Both the position numbers and the translations under genes were made by a program. DNA of 64,000 nt from Candidatus Borkfalkia faecavium (GTDB taxonomy: Bacteria > Bacillota > Clostridia > Christensenellales > Borkfalkiaceae): positions 53,458 to 117,457 of the forward strand of contig DXEW01000025.1 of NCBI GenBank assembly GCA_019114755.1, given 5' to 3'. The notes below the pieces were generated by a model. The model worked only from the letters and a program-made list of their open reading frames with translations, did no database searches and had not been told where the DNA came from. Shown here in pieces: positions 43,149 through 53,200 of this stretch (within the stretch, counting starts at the first letter, position 1; each line of letters begins with the position of its first letter).

Positions 43149-44647
43149 AAAAGAAACTTTCCGCCGCCCTGGCGGCGTGTATGATGCTGACCATGCTTCT
43201 GCCCCTCGCAGGCTGCGGCGGGCAGGACGAGCGCCCGGTGCTGCGCGTGTATAATTGGGAAGATTACATCAGCGAGCCGACGCAAAACGCCGACGGCTCG
43301 GTGGAAGACGACTACGTCGACCTCATCGCCGAGTTCGAAGAGGAATACGGCGTGCGGGTGGAATATTCCACCTTCGGCACCAACGAGAACATGTACAACG
43401 AGCTGCAGATCAACCCCGGCGCCTACGACTTAGTGTGCCCTTCCGACTACATGATCATGAAGATGATCGCCGAAGACATGGTGCAGCCCTTTTCCGACGA
43501 GTTTTTGCAGGACAGCAACTACGCCAAATACGCTTCCCCCTACATCAAAGACCTGTTTGAAGAAAACGGCTGGACGGAATACGCCGTCGCCTACATGTGG
43601 GGCACGATGGGCTATGTGTACGACCCCGAACGGGTGAGCGGCGAAGAGCTCTCCAGCTGGACGGGGCTGTGGAAGGAAGAGAACGCGCGGGTGGCGACCA
43701 TCAAAGACAGCGTGCGCGACTCTTACTTTTTAGGCGTGGCGTACGTCTACCGCGAAGAGCTGATGCGGTTGAAGGGCGAATACGAGAGCGGCGAACTCTC
43801 CCCTGCCGACTACAACGCCGCCGTCACCAAGATCATGAACCGCACGGACGAGGAGACCATCGACAGGACGAAAGAGTCGATGATACAGCTCAAACAGCAC
43901 CTGTACGGGTTTGAAGTGGACAGCGGCAAGCAGGACATGGTGACGGGCAAGATCTCCATCAACTTCGCCTGGAGCGGCGACGCCGTGTACACCATGGACG
44001 AGGCGGAGCCGTATATCGACGAAGAGACGGGCCGCGAGGTGGAAGGCATCTACCTCAACTACGTGGTGCCCGAAGAGTGCTCGAACATCTGGTTTGACGG
44101 CTGGGTGATGCCCAAGGGCGCCAACCGCGAGCTGGCGGAAAAATTCATCGACTTTTTATCCCGCCCCGAAAACGCCGTCGCCAACATGAACTACATCGGC
44201 TACACCTCCGCCATCGCCGGCGACGCCGTGTTCGAAGAGATGCTCGACTGGTACGCCGAGGGCGAAGAGGGCGACACCGACGAGGCGGGCGAACCGCTGG
44301 TGGCGTACGACCTGAACTACTTTTTCGGCGGCACGGGCGACGGCGCCTATCAGGACGGCGAGTATGTGATCTACGTCTCAAAAGAGAGCGCGCATCGGCA
44401 GATCTCCGCCCAGTTCCCCACCGAAGAGGTGCTGGCGCGCAGCGCCATCATGCAGTACTTTGACAACGACACCAACGCCGCCGTCAACGAGATGTGGGAA
44501 GAGATCAAGGGCCTGCCCATCCCCGGCTGGGCGTACATCGTCATCGCCGCCATCGCCGCGGGCATCGTCGTCATCGCCCTGACCTATGTGTACAAGGGAA
44601 AGAAGCGGGAGGCAAAGCCCAAAAAGGGATACCGGCGGGTCGGCTGA
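43145..44647 (+). CDS. potD: Polyamine-binding lipoprotein with C-terminal membrane anchor
   Basis: PotD captures spermidine or putrescine outside the cell. The 500-residue protein has a signal peptide with lipobox PLAGC (Cys about 24), LRVYNWEDYISEPT at the mature start, YDLVCPSDYMIMKM, and WGTMGYVYDPERV and DGWVMPKGANRELAEKFIDFL of the PotD/PotF family. An internal 40-residue acidic segment (EGEEGDTDEAGEP) precedes the last lobe. The end is exceptional: a transmembrane helix (YIVIAAIAAGIVVIALTYVY) and a Lys-rich tail, giving a second membrane anchor. Family members are usually near 350. It is the last pot gene; no terminator is evident. Confidence 0.92.
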   Translation: MKKKLSAALAACMMLTMLLPLAGCGGQDERPVLRVYNWEDYISEPTQNADGSVEDDYVDLIAEFEEEYGVRVEYSTFGTNENMYNELQINPGAYDLVCPSDYMIMKMIAEDMVQPFSDEFLQDSNYAKYASPYIKDLFEENGWTEYAVAYMWGTMGYVYDPERVSGEELSSWTGLWKEENARVATIKDSVRDSYFLGVAYVYREELMRLKGEYESGELSPADYNAAVTKIMNRTDEETIDRTKESMIQLKQHLYGFEVDSGKQDMVTGKISINFAWSGDAVYTMDEAEPYIDEETGREVEGIYLNYVVPEECSNIWFDGWVMPKGANRELAEKFIDFLSRPENAVANMNYIGYTSAIAGDAVFEEMLDWYAEGEEGDTDEAGEPLVAYDLNYFFGGTGDGAYQDGEYVIYVSKESAHRQISAQFPTEEVLARSAIMQYFDNDTNAAVNEMWEEIKGLPIPGWAYIVIAAIAAGIVVIALTYVYKGKKREAKPKKGYRRVG

Positions 44648-44870
44648 ACGCGCTGGTCAAACACTCAAACAAAGACTGCGCGGGGCGGCCGAGCGCGGCC
44701 TGCACAGGGAACGCGGGGCGGCCGAGCGCGGCAGTCAAACAGAAGCCGAGCGCGGACGTAAAAAAACGGACGGTACGAGGCGCCGAACGGGAGCCGAGCA
44801 GATCGGCCGAACGCGCAGGCGCGTCGAAAGCGACCTTCCAAACATACAAATTTCCATCGGGAGCAGATAC
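44648..44870. repeat. potD-trxB gap with GCGGGGCGGCCGAGCGCGGC repeats
   Basis: A 20-bp unit occurs exactly at 44680-44699 and 44713-44732, with shorter echoes (GCCGAGCGCGG) after it. I see no gene, promoter or terminator, so the flavoprotein gene may be read from the pot promoter. Confidence 0.6.
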
Positions 44871-45728
44871 ATGAAGCAGCTTGTCATCATCGGGCAGGGC
44901 CCTGCGGGCATTTCGGCGGCGCTGTACGCCGTGCGCGGCGGGGCGGACGTCACCGTCATCGCAAACGGCGCGGGCGCGCTGGCGCGGGCGGGGCTGATAC
45001 AGAACTATTACGGCTTTGAAAACGGCATTTCGGGCAGGGAGCTCATCGAAGCGGGCGTGCGCCAGGCGGAAAAGCTGGGCGTGCGCATGGTGCGCGGCGA
45101 ACTGTTCGGGATCGAATACGGCGAAGATGGCTTTGCCGTGAAGACTTCCGCGGGCACGTTGGAGGCGGGCGCCGCAGTCATCGCCTGCGGCACGCAGCGC
45201 AATACGCCCCCCATCGACGGCATCGACGCCTTTGACGGCAGGGGCGTGAGCTACTGCGCCGTCTGCGACGCCTTCTTCTTCCGCGGCAAAAAGGTGGGCG
45301 TGGTCGGCAGCGGCGCCTATGCCGCCAGCGAGTACGAGGTGCTCAAGGGCGTCATCCAAGACGTGACCGCGCTCACCAACGGCGAAGCGCCGCAGTTCTC
45401 TCTCCCCTGCGATACCCGCAAGATCGCGCGGCTGGAGGGCGGCGACGCCCTGGAGCGCGTGGTTTTTGCAGACGGCTCTGCCGAGGCGTTCGACGGGCTG
45501 TTCATCGCCTGCGGCACGGCGGGGGCGTTTGAACTTTCCAGAAAATTGGGATTGGAAACGGCCAACGGCAAGATCGTGACGGACGAACGGCGGGCGACCA
45601 ACGTGCCCGGCATCTTCGCCGCCGGCGACTGCACTGCGGGCATGCAGCAGATCGCCAAGGCGGTGTGCGACGGCATGATCGCCGGCACCGAAGCGCTGAA
45701 ATATCTGAAGGCGCTTGCAAAACAATAA
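44871..45728 (+). CDS. Thioredoxin reductase-like flavoprotein
   Basis: A 285-residue FAD disulfide reductase of the TrxB group. It has the FAD motif IIGQGPAGISAALYAVRGG (5-23), the redox CAVC pair in SYCAVCDAFFF (about 127-137), a second nucleotide fold VGVVGSGAYAASEYEV and the late FAD contact IFAAGDCTAG. It is about 30 residues shorter than standard TrxB. The region after the second fold reads VTALTNGEAPQF and lacks the HRRxxxR motif that binds the NADPH phosphate, so another electron donor (NADH, or ferredoxin as in clostridial FFTR enzymes) is possible. ATG with GGGAG nine bases upstream. Confidence 0.8.
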   Translation: MKQLVIIGQGPAGISAALYAVRGGADVTVIANGAGALARAGLIQNYYGFENGISGRELIEAGVRQAEKLGVRMVRGELFGIEYGEDGFAVKTSAGTLEAGAAVIACGTQRNTPPIDGIDAFDGRGVSYCAVCDAFFFRGKKVGVVGSGAYAASEYEVLKGVIQDVTALTNGEAPQFSLPCDTRKIARLEGGDALERVVFADGSAEAFDGLFIACGTAGAFELSRKLGLETANGKIVTDERRATNVPGIFAAGDCTAGMQQIAKAVCDGMIAGTEALKYLKALAKQ

Positions 45729-45855
45729 GCGCGCACTCATCTCAGGCACACCGTCTGCCACGGGAACACCGCTGCCATAGACGCGCCCTTTTGTTTTTTT
45801 GAAGATCGAACACGCCATGCTCCTTCTTTTTATAGCCGAGGCGATCATCGCCGAG

Positions 45856-45887
45856 AAGAGCGCCGCAGACAAGTCTGCGGCGCTCTT
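45856..45887. terminator. Bidirectional terminator between trxB-like gene and pflA
   Basis: A 14-bp perfect stem with loop CAAG separates the convergent genes. Confidence 0.8.
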
Positions 45888-45944
45888 CCGTTTGCAAAGA
45901 TCCTCCGTTCCCGCCGCGGCGGGAACGTGATAAGGGTATTCTGT

Positions 45945-45956
45945 CTGACATAGTAC
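45945..45956 (+). other. CTGACATAGTAC word, copy 2 (intergenic)
   Basis: An exact copy preceded by GT, so TGTCTGACA is palindromic. It lies 55 bp past the pflA stop codon. Confidence 0.6.
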
Positions 45957-46010
45957 GCAGAAATTGCGGAAAATTGCCAAAAACGCACAACTTTATGATA
46001 ATTCAGCGTA

Positions 46011-46882
46011 CTAATTTTTATCGATACAGGCTGCGGCGATCGCTTCGGCGCGGGCGATGTCTTCCTCTTCCGCCTCGCGATAGGCGGCAAAGGGGAAGGG
46101 AATGCCCAGATTTTCGTACTTTTCGGCGCACAGCTTGCGGAAGGGCAGAAAGCGGATGCGCTCGCCCGGGAAATACCGCCCCGCCAGCCGCGCCAATGCC
46201 GCGATCTTCTCCTCTTTGTCGTTGACGCCCGGCACCAGCACGTTGGTAAGGCGCGGCGTCTTCCCCTGCCGCAGGCAGGCTGCAAAAAATTTTTCGTAGG
46301 CGGAGAGGTCGTCCGTCTGCTGGTTTTTGATATCGACCACGATGTCTGCCGCGGCAATGAGCTGCTCGTCGGCGATGTGGCCGTTGGTCTCGATGCAGCA
46401 GCGCACCCCTTCCGCCGCCAGCGCCCGCACGAGGGCGAGCGTGAACTCTTTCTGCAAAAAGGGCTCCCCGCCGGAAATGGTCACGCCCCCGCGGCGGAAG
46501 TAGCCGCGATAGCGCAAAAGCCGCGCTTTGAGGGCGTTTATGTCTGACATAGTACCTCGCTTAAACAGCGTTTCCGGGTTATGGCAGAAGGGACAGCGCA
46601 GATTGCAGCCGTTTACGAACACCACGCAGCGAAGGCCCGGCCCGTCTACCCCCGAACCGCAGTAGACGGAATCGATGTACCCCGTCACATTGGCGGCGCT
46701 TGCATCCTCTGTATCGATGGCTCCCGTCACGGCGGCGGCGCCCCGATCCCCCATTCCCGCGCCCTTGTCATGAGGCGCGCTCTTTTCGTTTTCGGCGCTC
46801 ATACCTTTTTCCGAGCTCATACCCGCGCCCCCGTCATGAGGCGCGCTCTTTTCGTTTTCGGCGCTCATACCTTTTTCCCGAC

Positions 46883-46886
<4 letters not shown>
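46011..46886 (-). CDS. pflA: Pyruvate formate-lyase activating enzyme
   Basis: PflA is the radical-SAM enzyme that installs the glycyl radical in PflB. The 291-residue protein has the cluster motif CNLRCPFC (within [17 protein letters not shown]), [12 protein letters not shown] and [11 protein letters not shown]. The catalytic part starts near residue 66 ([11 protein letters not shown]). The first 45 residues are two 22-residue tandem copies ([14 protein letters not shown] core), absent from usual PflA. The ATG overlaps the pflB stop as ATGA. Later in-frame ATGs exist, but none has a better ribosome site. Confidence 0.94.
46544..46555 (+). other. CTGACATAGTAC word, copy 3 (inside pflA)
   Basis: An exact copy within the palindrome TATGTCTGACATA. 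On the coding strand it supplies part of GGT ACT ATG TCA GAC ATA, an AT-rich patch in a GC-rich gene. Confidence 0.6.

Positions 46887-46887
<1 letters not shown>
46756..46887. repeat. 66-bp in-frame tandem duplication at the pflA 5' end
   Basis: Copies at 46756-46821 and 46822-46887 differ at a few positions. They encode the two 22-residue units. Confidence 0.9.
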
Positions 46888-49096
<2,209 letters not shown>

Positions 49097-49121
49097 CTTT
49101 CTTCCTCCAAAAATTAAAAAG

Positions 49122-49158
49122 AAAATAAAAAAGGGCAGCTCGCTCGCGCAAGTTGCCC
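49122..49158 (-). terminator. Expression-platform terminator of the ZTP riboswitch
   Basis: GGGCA (49154-49158) pairs with TGCCC (49133-49137) on the minus strand, followed by TTTTTTATTTT just before the pflB ribosome site. The 5' arm is the conserved GGGCA of the aptamer, so ligand binding and termination are mutually exclusive. Confidence 0.85.
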
Positions 49159-49273
49159 AGGTGGACGGCGTATCCGGCTTTCCGCTCCCCCGCAGTTTAC
49201 CCTGCCGCGCCAAACCGAAGAGCCAAAACGTTTGCTCATTTCGGCAGGCTTTTCCACCAGTTGCGAAAAGCCG
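49154..49273 (-). ncRNA. ZTP riboswitch (pfl motif)
   Basis: The pflB leader matches the ZTP/ZMP-sensing pfl RNA. P1 pairs CGGCTTTTCGC (49263-49273) with GCGGAAAGCCG (49175-49185). Inside are the conserved AACTGG stretch, a P2 helix (CCTGCCG with CGGCAGG) and GGGGGAG before the closing arm. The 3' part ends in CCACCTGGGCA, matching the conserved CCGCCUGGGCA segment of the class except at one base. ZTP signals low 10-formyl-tetrahydrofolate; pfl genes are a known target. A GCACAATATATTGTGC hairpin precedes the aptamer. Confidence 0.87.
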
Positions 49274-49325
49274 CCGGGTAAAAGCACAATATATTGTGCC
49301 CTGCCCGATCGATTTTTGTATATAC

Positions 49326-49354
49326 AGTATACATTGCCGCGCCGAGTTTGTCAA
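49326..49354 (-). promoter_or_regulatory. Promoter of pflB-pflA
   Basis: The minus strand reads TTGACA, 17 bp, TATACT. The start point near 49319 gives a leader of about 220 nt that contains the riboswitch. Confidence 0.9.
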
Positions 49355-49478
49355 CAAAACGCGGCGGTCTTTTGAAAAAATTTTTCGGCACGCGCCCGCC
49401 GCGCCAAAAACGGCGGGCTATTTTCCGCAGCGCAGGCAAACTTTTTCGCACTCCTTGCCAAAACATGGTATCCTGCCT

Positions 49479-49492
49479 GTAAATCTATTTAC
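49479..49492. promoter_or_regulatory. Palindrome GTAAATCTATTTAC before the recombinase
   Basis: A perfect 6-bp inverted repeat with a CT centre overlaps the region just before the AAGGAGG site. It could be an operator or a recombinase binding site. Confidence 0.4.
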
Positions 49493-49507
49493 CAAGGAGG
49501 ATCGGAT

Positions 49508-50167
49508 ATGATCTACGCTTACGCAAGGGTATCGGCAGCCGACCAGAATCTGGCACGGCAGATCGACAGCTTTTTGGCCTTCGGGGTGCCGAAACCGCAC
49601 ATCTACTGCGACAAGAAGTCGGGCAAAGACTTTGAGCGCGAAAACTACCTGCGCCTTTTGAAGAGGCTCAAACAGGGCGACCTGCTCGTCATCAAGAGCA
49701 TCGACCGCCTGGGCAGGAATTACGACATGATCATCGAGGAATGGGCGCGCATCACCAAGACCATCGGCGCGGACATCGTGGTGCTGGATATGCCCCTTTT
49801 GGACACGCGCGAGCGCAGCGACAACCTCACCGGCAAGCTCATCGCCGACATCGTATTGCAGCTTTTATCGTACGTGGCGCAGAAGGAGCGCGAGAACATC
49901 CGCGCCCGCCAGAAAGAGGGCATTGCCGCCGCCCGCAGGCGGGGCGTGCGCTTCGGCAGGCCGCTGCAGCCAGCCCCGCCCGGCTTTGCCGCCGTGGCGG
50001 AAGAATTCCGCGAAGGGAACATGACGATGGAAGAGGCGCTGCGGCTCACGGGTCTGAAAAAGTCCACTTTCTATGCGCGCCTGCGCGAATACCTGTGCAC
50101 GCAGGGCGAAGAGCCGCCCCTGCACCGCACGCTGTTCGGGAAATTCCCTCCCGACAGCAAAAAATAG
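49508..50167 (+). CDS. Small serine recombinase (resolvase family)
   Basis: A 219-residue site-specific recombinase of the resolvase/invertase family. The N-terminal catalytic domain has YARVSAADQN with the nucleophile Ser9, then the conserved arginines in SIDRLGRNYDMI (about 60-71) and AQKERENIRARQKEGI (about 119-134). The C-terminal HTH (about 165-195: GNMTMEEALRLTGLKKSTFYARL) reads as in invertases. Start ATG with AAGGAGG seven bases upstream. No partner site or mobile element is evident nearby; it stands alone between the pflB leader and leuA. Its target is unknown. Confidence 0.88.
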   Translation: MIYAYARVSAADQNLARQIDSFLAFGVPKPHIYCDKKSGKDFERENYLRLLKRLKQGDLLVIKSIDRLGRNYDMIIEEWARITKTIGADIVVLDMPLLDTRERSDNLTGKLIADIVLQLLSYVAQKERENIRARQKEGIAAARRRGVRFGRPLQPAPPGFAAVAEEFREGNMTMEEALRLTGLKKSTFYARLREYLCTQGEEPPLHRTLFGKFPPDSKK

Positions 50168-50179
50168 CGCGATCTATGC

Positions 50180-50191
50180 CTGACATAGTAC
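50180..50191 (+). other. CTGACATAGTAC word, copy 4 (intergenic)
   Basis: An exact copy preceded by TATGC, 13 bp past the recombinase stop codon and before the shared terminator. Confidence 0.6.
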
Positions 50192-50216
50192 TTCGCAAAC
50201 GCGCAAAATACAGCAA

Positions 50217-50239
50217 AAGCCCCGCGAAACGCGGGGCTT
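50217..50239. terminator. Bidirectional terminator between recombinase and leuA
   Basis: AAGCCCCGCG pairs with CGCGGGGCTT across AAA. On the minus strand TTTTGCTGTATTTTG follows. Confidence 0.9.
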
Positions 50240-50258
50240 CCCTTCTGTTTTGTTGCAT

Positions 50259-51926
50259 TTAAGCGTTTGCCGCCATGCAGTTGTTGAGGGCGGCGACCAA
50301 GGCATCGATGGAAGATTTGATGATGTCTTCGTTGATGCCAGCGCCCCAATACGACTTGCCTCCCTTTTCGATGCCGACAAAGGAGAGGGCCTTGGAGTCG
50401 GACTTTTCGCTCAGGGCGTGCTGTTCGTAGGTGATGAGGGTGAACTCTTCCCCGAAGTGCTGTTTGAGGGCGTTGGTGACGGCGTCTAAACGGCCGTTGC
50501 CATCCGCCTTGACCACGGCGCTCTCGCCGCGGCAGACGATCGTGACTTCGGCGGCGATGCCCTCTTCCAGCTGGCGGAAGTGGCATTCGGGCACGTCGAA
50601 CACCGGCCTGGCGCTGACGAATTCATCCAAAAATACCTGATACACCTCGGCGGGGCGAAGCTCTTTGTGGGCGTGGTCGGATACGCGCTTGGCGGCGTAG
50701 CCCATCGCCTCTTTGAACTTGGCGGGCAGGTTGAGGCCGTAATTTTCCTGCAAAATATAGCCGACGCCGCCCTTGCCCGACTGGCTGTTGATGCGGATGA
50801 CGTCCGTCTGGTATTCCCTGCCGACGTCTGTAGGGTCGATGGGCAGATACGGCACGTTCCAATAGCGCATGTCGTGCTCTTTGCGCCACTGCATGCCCTT
50901 GGCGATGGCGTCCTGATGGGAGCCGGAGAAGGCCGCGAACACGAGCGCGCCCGCGTACGGCTGGCGGGGAGACACTTCCATCTGCGTATATTCTGTGTAG
51001 CGGGCGCAGATCTCGGGCATGCAGGAAAAGTCGAGCTGCGGGTCTACCCCCTGCGAGAACATGTTCATGCCCAAAGTGACCACGTCTACATTGCCCGTGC
51101 GCTCGCCGTTGCCGAACAGGGTGCCCTCCACCCTGTCCGCCCCCGCCAGAAGACCCATCTCCGCCGTGGCGACGCCGCAGCCGCGGTCGTTATGCGGGTG
51201 CAGGCTGAGCACCACGTTTTCGCGGTATTTGAGATTTTTGGAGATGTACTCGCACTGCTGGGCGAACACATGCGGCATGGCGTTTTCGACGGTGGTAGGG
51301 ATGTTGATGATCGCCTTGCGGTCTGCCGTGGGCTGCCACACGTCGAGCACGGCGTTGCACACTTCCAAGGCGTATTCGGGCTCGGTACCCGAAAAACTTT
51401 CGGGGCTGTATTCAAAGCGGTAGCGTTCGCCCGCCTCGTCGGTCAGCTGCTTCAAAAGTTTTGCCCCTTCCACCGCGATCTGCAGGATGGCGGCCTTGTC
51501 CTTTTTGAACACCTGCTCGCGCTGTGCCACGGAGGTGGAGTTATACACGTGCACGATGACGTTTTTCGCCCCGCGGATGGCCTCGAAGGTGCGGCGGATG
51601 ATGTGCTCGCGCGCCTGCGTCAGCACCTGCACGGTGACGTCGTCGGGGATGAGCCCCTCGTCGATGAGGGTGCGCATGAACACGTACTCCGTTTCGCTGG
51701 CGGCGGGGAAGCCGACTTCGATCTCTTTGAAGCCCACCTTGACCAGGAGCTTGAAGAATTCCACCTTCTGCTCCAAAGACATCGGCTCGATGAGCGCCTG
51801 GTTGCCGTCGCGAAGGTCTACCGAGCACCACACGGGGGCGTGGTCGACGGCGTCTTTTTCCGCCCAGTCCATGCAGCGGACGGGGGGCATATAATACTGC
51901 TTTGTGTACTTTTCAAAATTTTTCAT
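50259..51926 (-). CDS. leuA: 2-isopropylmalate synthase (LeuA2 type)
   Basis: LeuA condenses acetyl-CoA and 2-oxoisovalerate, the first committed step of leucine synthesis. The 555-residue protein is the longer LeuA2 form: a TIM barrel with SVDLRDGNQALIEPM (35-49), the metal-binding LSLHPHNDRGCG, GTLFGNGERTGNVD and GLNLPAKFKEA, then a C-terminal regulatory domain that binds leucine in homologues. Start ATG 1926 of 50-52 kb has GGAG nine bases upstream. A T-box leader with a Leu (CUC) specifier precedes it, so transcription responds to uncharged tRNA-Leu. No other leu gene follows; a terminator ends the unit. Confidence 0.96.
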   Translation of the reverse strand: MKNFEKYTKQYYMPPVRCMDWAEKDAVDHAPVWCSVDLRDGNQALIEPMSLEQKVEFFKLLVKVGFKEIEVGFPAASETEYVFMRTLIDEGLIPDDVTVQVLTQAREHIIRRTFEAIRGAKNVIVHVYNSTSVAQREQVFKKDKAAILQIAVEGAKLLKQLTDEAGERYRFEYSPESFSGTEPEYALEVCNAVLDVWQPTADRKAIINIPTTVENAMPHVFAQQCEYISKNLKYRENVVLSLHPHNDRGCGVATAEMGLLAGADRVEGTLFGNGERTGNVDVVTLGMNMFSQGVDPQLDFSCMPEICARYTEYTQMEVSPRQPYAGALVFAAFSGSHQDAIAKGMQWRKEHDMRYWNVPYLPIDPTDVGREYQTDVIRINSQSGKGGVGYILQENYGLNLPAKFKEAMGYAAKRVSDHAHKELRPAEVYQVFLDEFVSARPVFDVPECHFRQLEEGIAAEVTIVCRGESAVVKADGNGRLDAVTNALKQHFGEEFTLITYEQHALSEKSDSKALSFVGIEKGGKSYWGAGINEDIIKSSIDALVAALNNCMAANA

Positions 51927-51950
51927 ATCCGGCTTTCTCCTCTTTTTTTA

Positions 51951-52245
51951 CTAAAAAATAAGCCTGCCTTCATCTCTAAAGAGACGAAAACAGGTTTCGC
52001 GGTACCACTCTTCTTCGCGCAGGCCTTGCGCGCACTCGATAAGATACTTGCCTTGGCGGCGCATATCCCTCCCTTGTAACGGCGGGCACCCGTCCTGCTT
52101 CTACTCGGTTCCCCTTTCGGGCAGGCCGCTCGGCGGCGAGTTCTTCCGTGCGCATCGACCGCCTCGCACCTGCCGGCGGCTCTCTGAAGCCCGCGCCACG
52201 GAGTACTGTTCCGCTTCTTCGCGTTTACAAATATTCCGTAAGTAA
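51951..52245 (-). ncRNA. T-box riboswitch, leucine specific, controlling leuA
   Basis: The minus-strand leader has the T-box AGTGGTACCGCG (near 52000-52012), the stem I block AGAGAGCCGCCGGCAGGTGCGA and, after it, GAACTCGCC, whose CTC (52138-52140) fits the specifier position and encodes Leu. The terminator pairs AACCTGTTTTCGTCTC with GAGATGAAGGCAGG-type sequence around TTTA and ends in TTTTTT. Binding of uncharged tRNA-Leu should favour the antiterminator. Confidence 0.92.
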
Positions 52246-52250
52246 TATTC

Positions 52251-52279
52251 AGTATAGCACGAAAAAAACTTTTTGTAAA
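52251..52279 (-). promoter_or_regulatory. Promoter of the leuA T-box leader
   Basis: The minus strand reads TTTACA, 17 bp, TATACT, with a start point near 52244. Confidence 0.85.
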
Positions 52280-52357
52280 GCGTTTCCGCCGCCCTTTTTT
52301 TGACATTTTTGAAGGCGGCGCCGGGCATGGCCCTCTGCGGGCGCCGCCTGCGGGCGG

Positions 52358-53200
52358 TTACCCGCGCAAAAACGCCCCTATCGCCCCGCCGTCGGCAAAG
52401 CCGAGGCGGTAAAAGGCGTCCATCGCCGCCTTGTCGCGGGTCAGCGTGTCCATGCCGCAGGTATCCTGCGGGGCGATAAACAGGAGCCTGCCTTCCTTTG
52501 CCAGCTCTTCCGCCTCGTCCATCTGTTCATTATATAAAGCGGCACGCTCCGCCATCTTTTGTGCGGCGACGGGGTATTTTTTGCGGATCATGCGCGCCAG
52601 AAACTCGTCCTTTCGGGCGGTGCGGCGGAAGGCGCGGGGGCGGGTGAGGATGAGCACCACCCGTTCGCACCCCAAAGAGAGCGCCTTGCGCACGGGGATG
52701 GGGTCGCTGAGGGCGCCGTCGTAATAGGGAACGCCGCCGATCGTATACGGGCGGTTGACGAAGGGGATGGAGCAGGAGGCCTTGAGCGGGTCGTAGCGGT
52801 TGCGGGGCATATCTTCTTTTTGAAAATATTTCGGCTCGCCCGTCAGGGCGTTGGTCGCCACGACGAGGAAGGAAGCTGCGTTTTGTTCCATCGCCGTATA
52901 GTCGTACGGGTTTTCTCCCCCGTCGTTGGAGAGGGTGCCGTAGACGTAGTCTAAATCGATATAGCTGCCCTTCCGCAGAAAATTCCACAGGCTCATATAC
53001 CGTCTGCGCATGGCGTACTGCGTGTAAAAGACGTAGTTGCGCCCCGCCTGATGCGAGAGATAAGAGGCGAGGTTGGCGCTGCCCGCCGAGACGCCGATGC
53101 ATACGTCGAAGCGGATATCCTCTTCCATGCACCTGTCCAAAACGCCGGCGGCATAGATGCCGCGCATACCGCCGCCCATGTCGATGACTGCCGTCTTCAT
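52358..53200 (-). CDS. Patatin-like phospholipase
   Basis: A 280-residue patatin-fold lipid acyl hydrolase. It has the glycine-rich oxyanion loop DMGGGMRGIY (7-16), the nucleophile elbow GVSAGS (Ser about 38) and the catalytic Asp in DGALSDP (about 160). No signal peptide is visible, so it is probably cytoplasmic. Substrate unknown. The ATG overlaps the hemL stop as ATGA, so it is the last gene of the hem operon. The association with tetrapyrrole synthesis is not explained. Confidence 0.9.
   Translation of the reverse strand: MKTAVIDMGGGMRGIYAAGVLDRCMEEDIRFDVCIGVSAGSANLASYLSHQAGRNYVFYTQYAMRRRYMSLWNFLRKGSYIDLDYVYGTLSNDGGENPYDYTAMEQNAASFLVVATNALTGEPKYFQKEDMPRNRYDPLKASCSIPFVNRPYTIGGVPYYDGALSDPIPVRKALSLGCERVVLILTRPRAFRRTARKDEFLARMIRKKYPVAAQKMAERAALYNEQMDEAEELAKEGRLLFIAPQDTCGMDTLTRDKAAMDAFYRLGFADGGAIGAFLRG

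Larger units (their letters stand above)
45729..46010. other. Convergent trxB-like / pflA gap
   Basis: No gene is visible. Between 45856 and 45887 AAGAGCGCCGCAGA pairs with TCTGCGGCGCTCTT, a near-ideal bidirectional hairpin. The second copy of the CTGACATAGTAC word is at 45945-45956. Confidence 0.6.
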
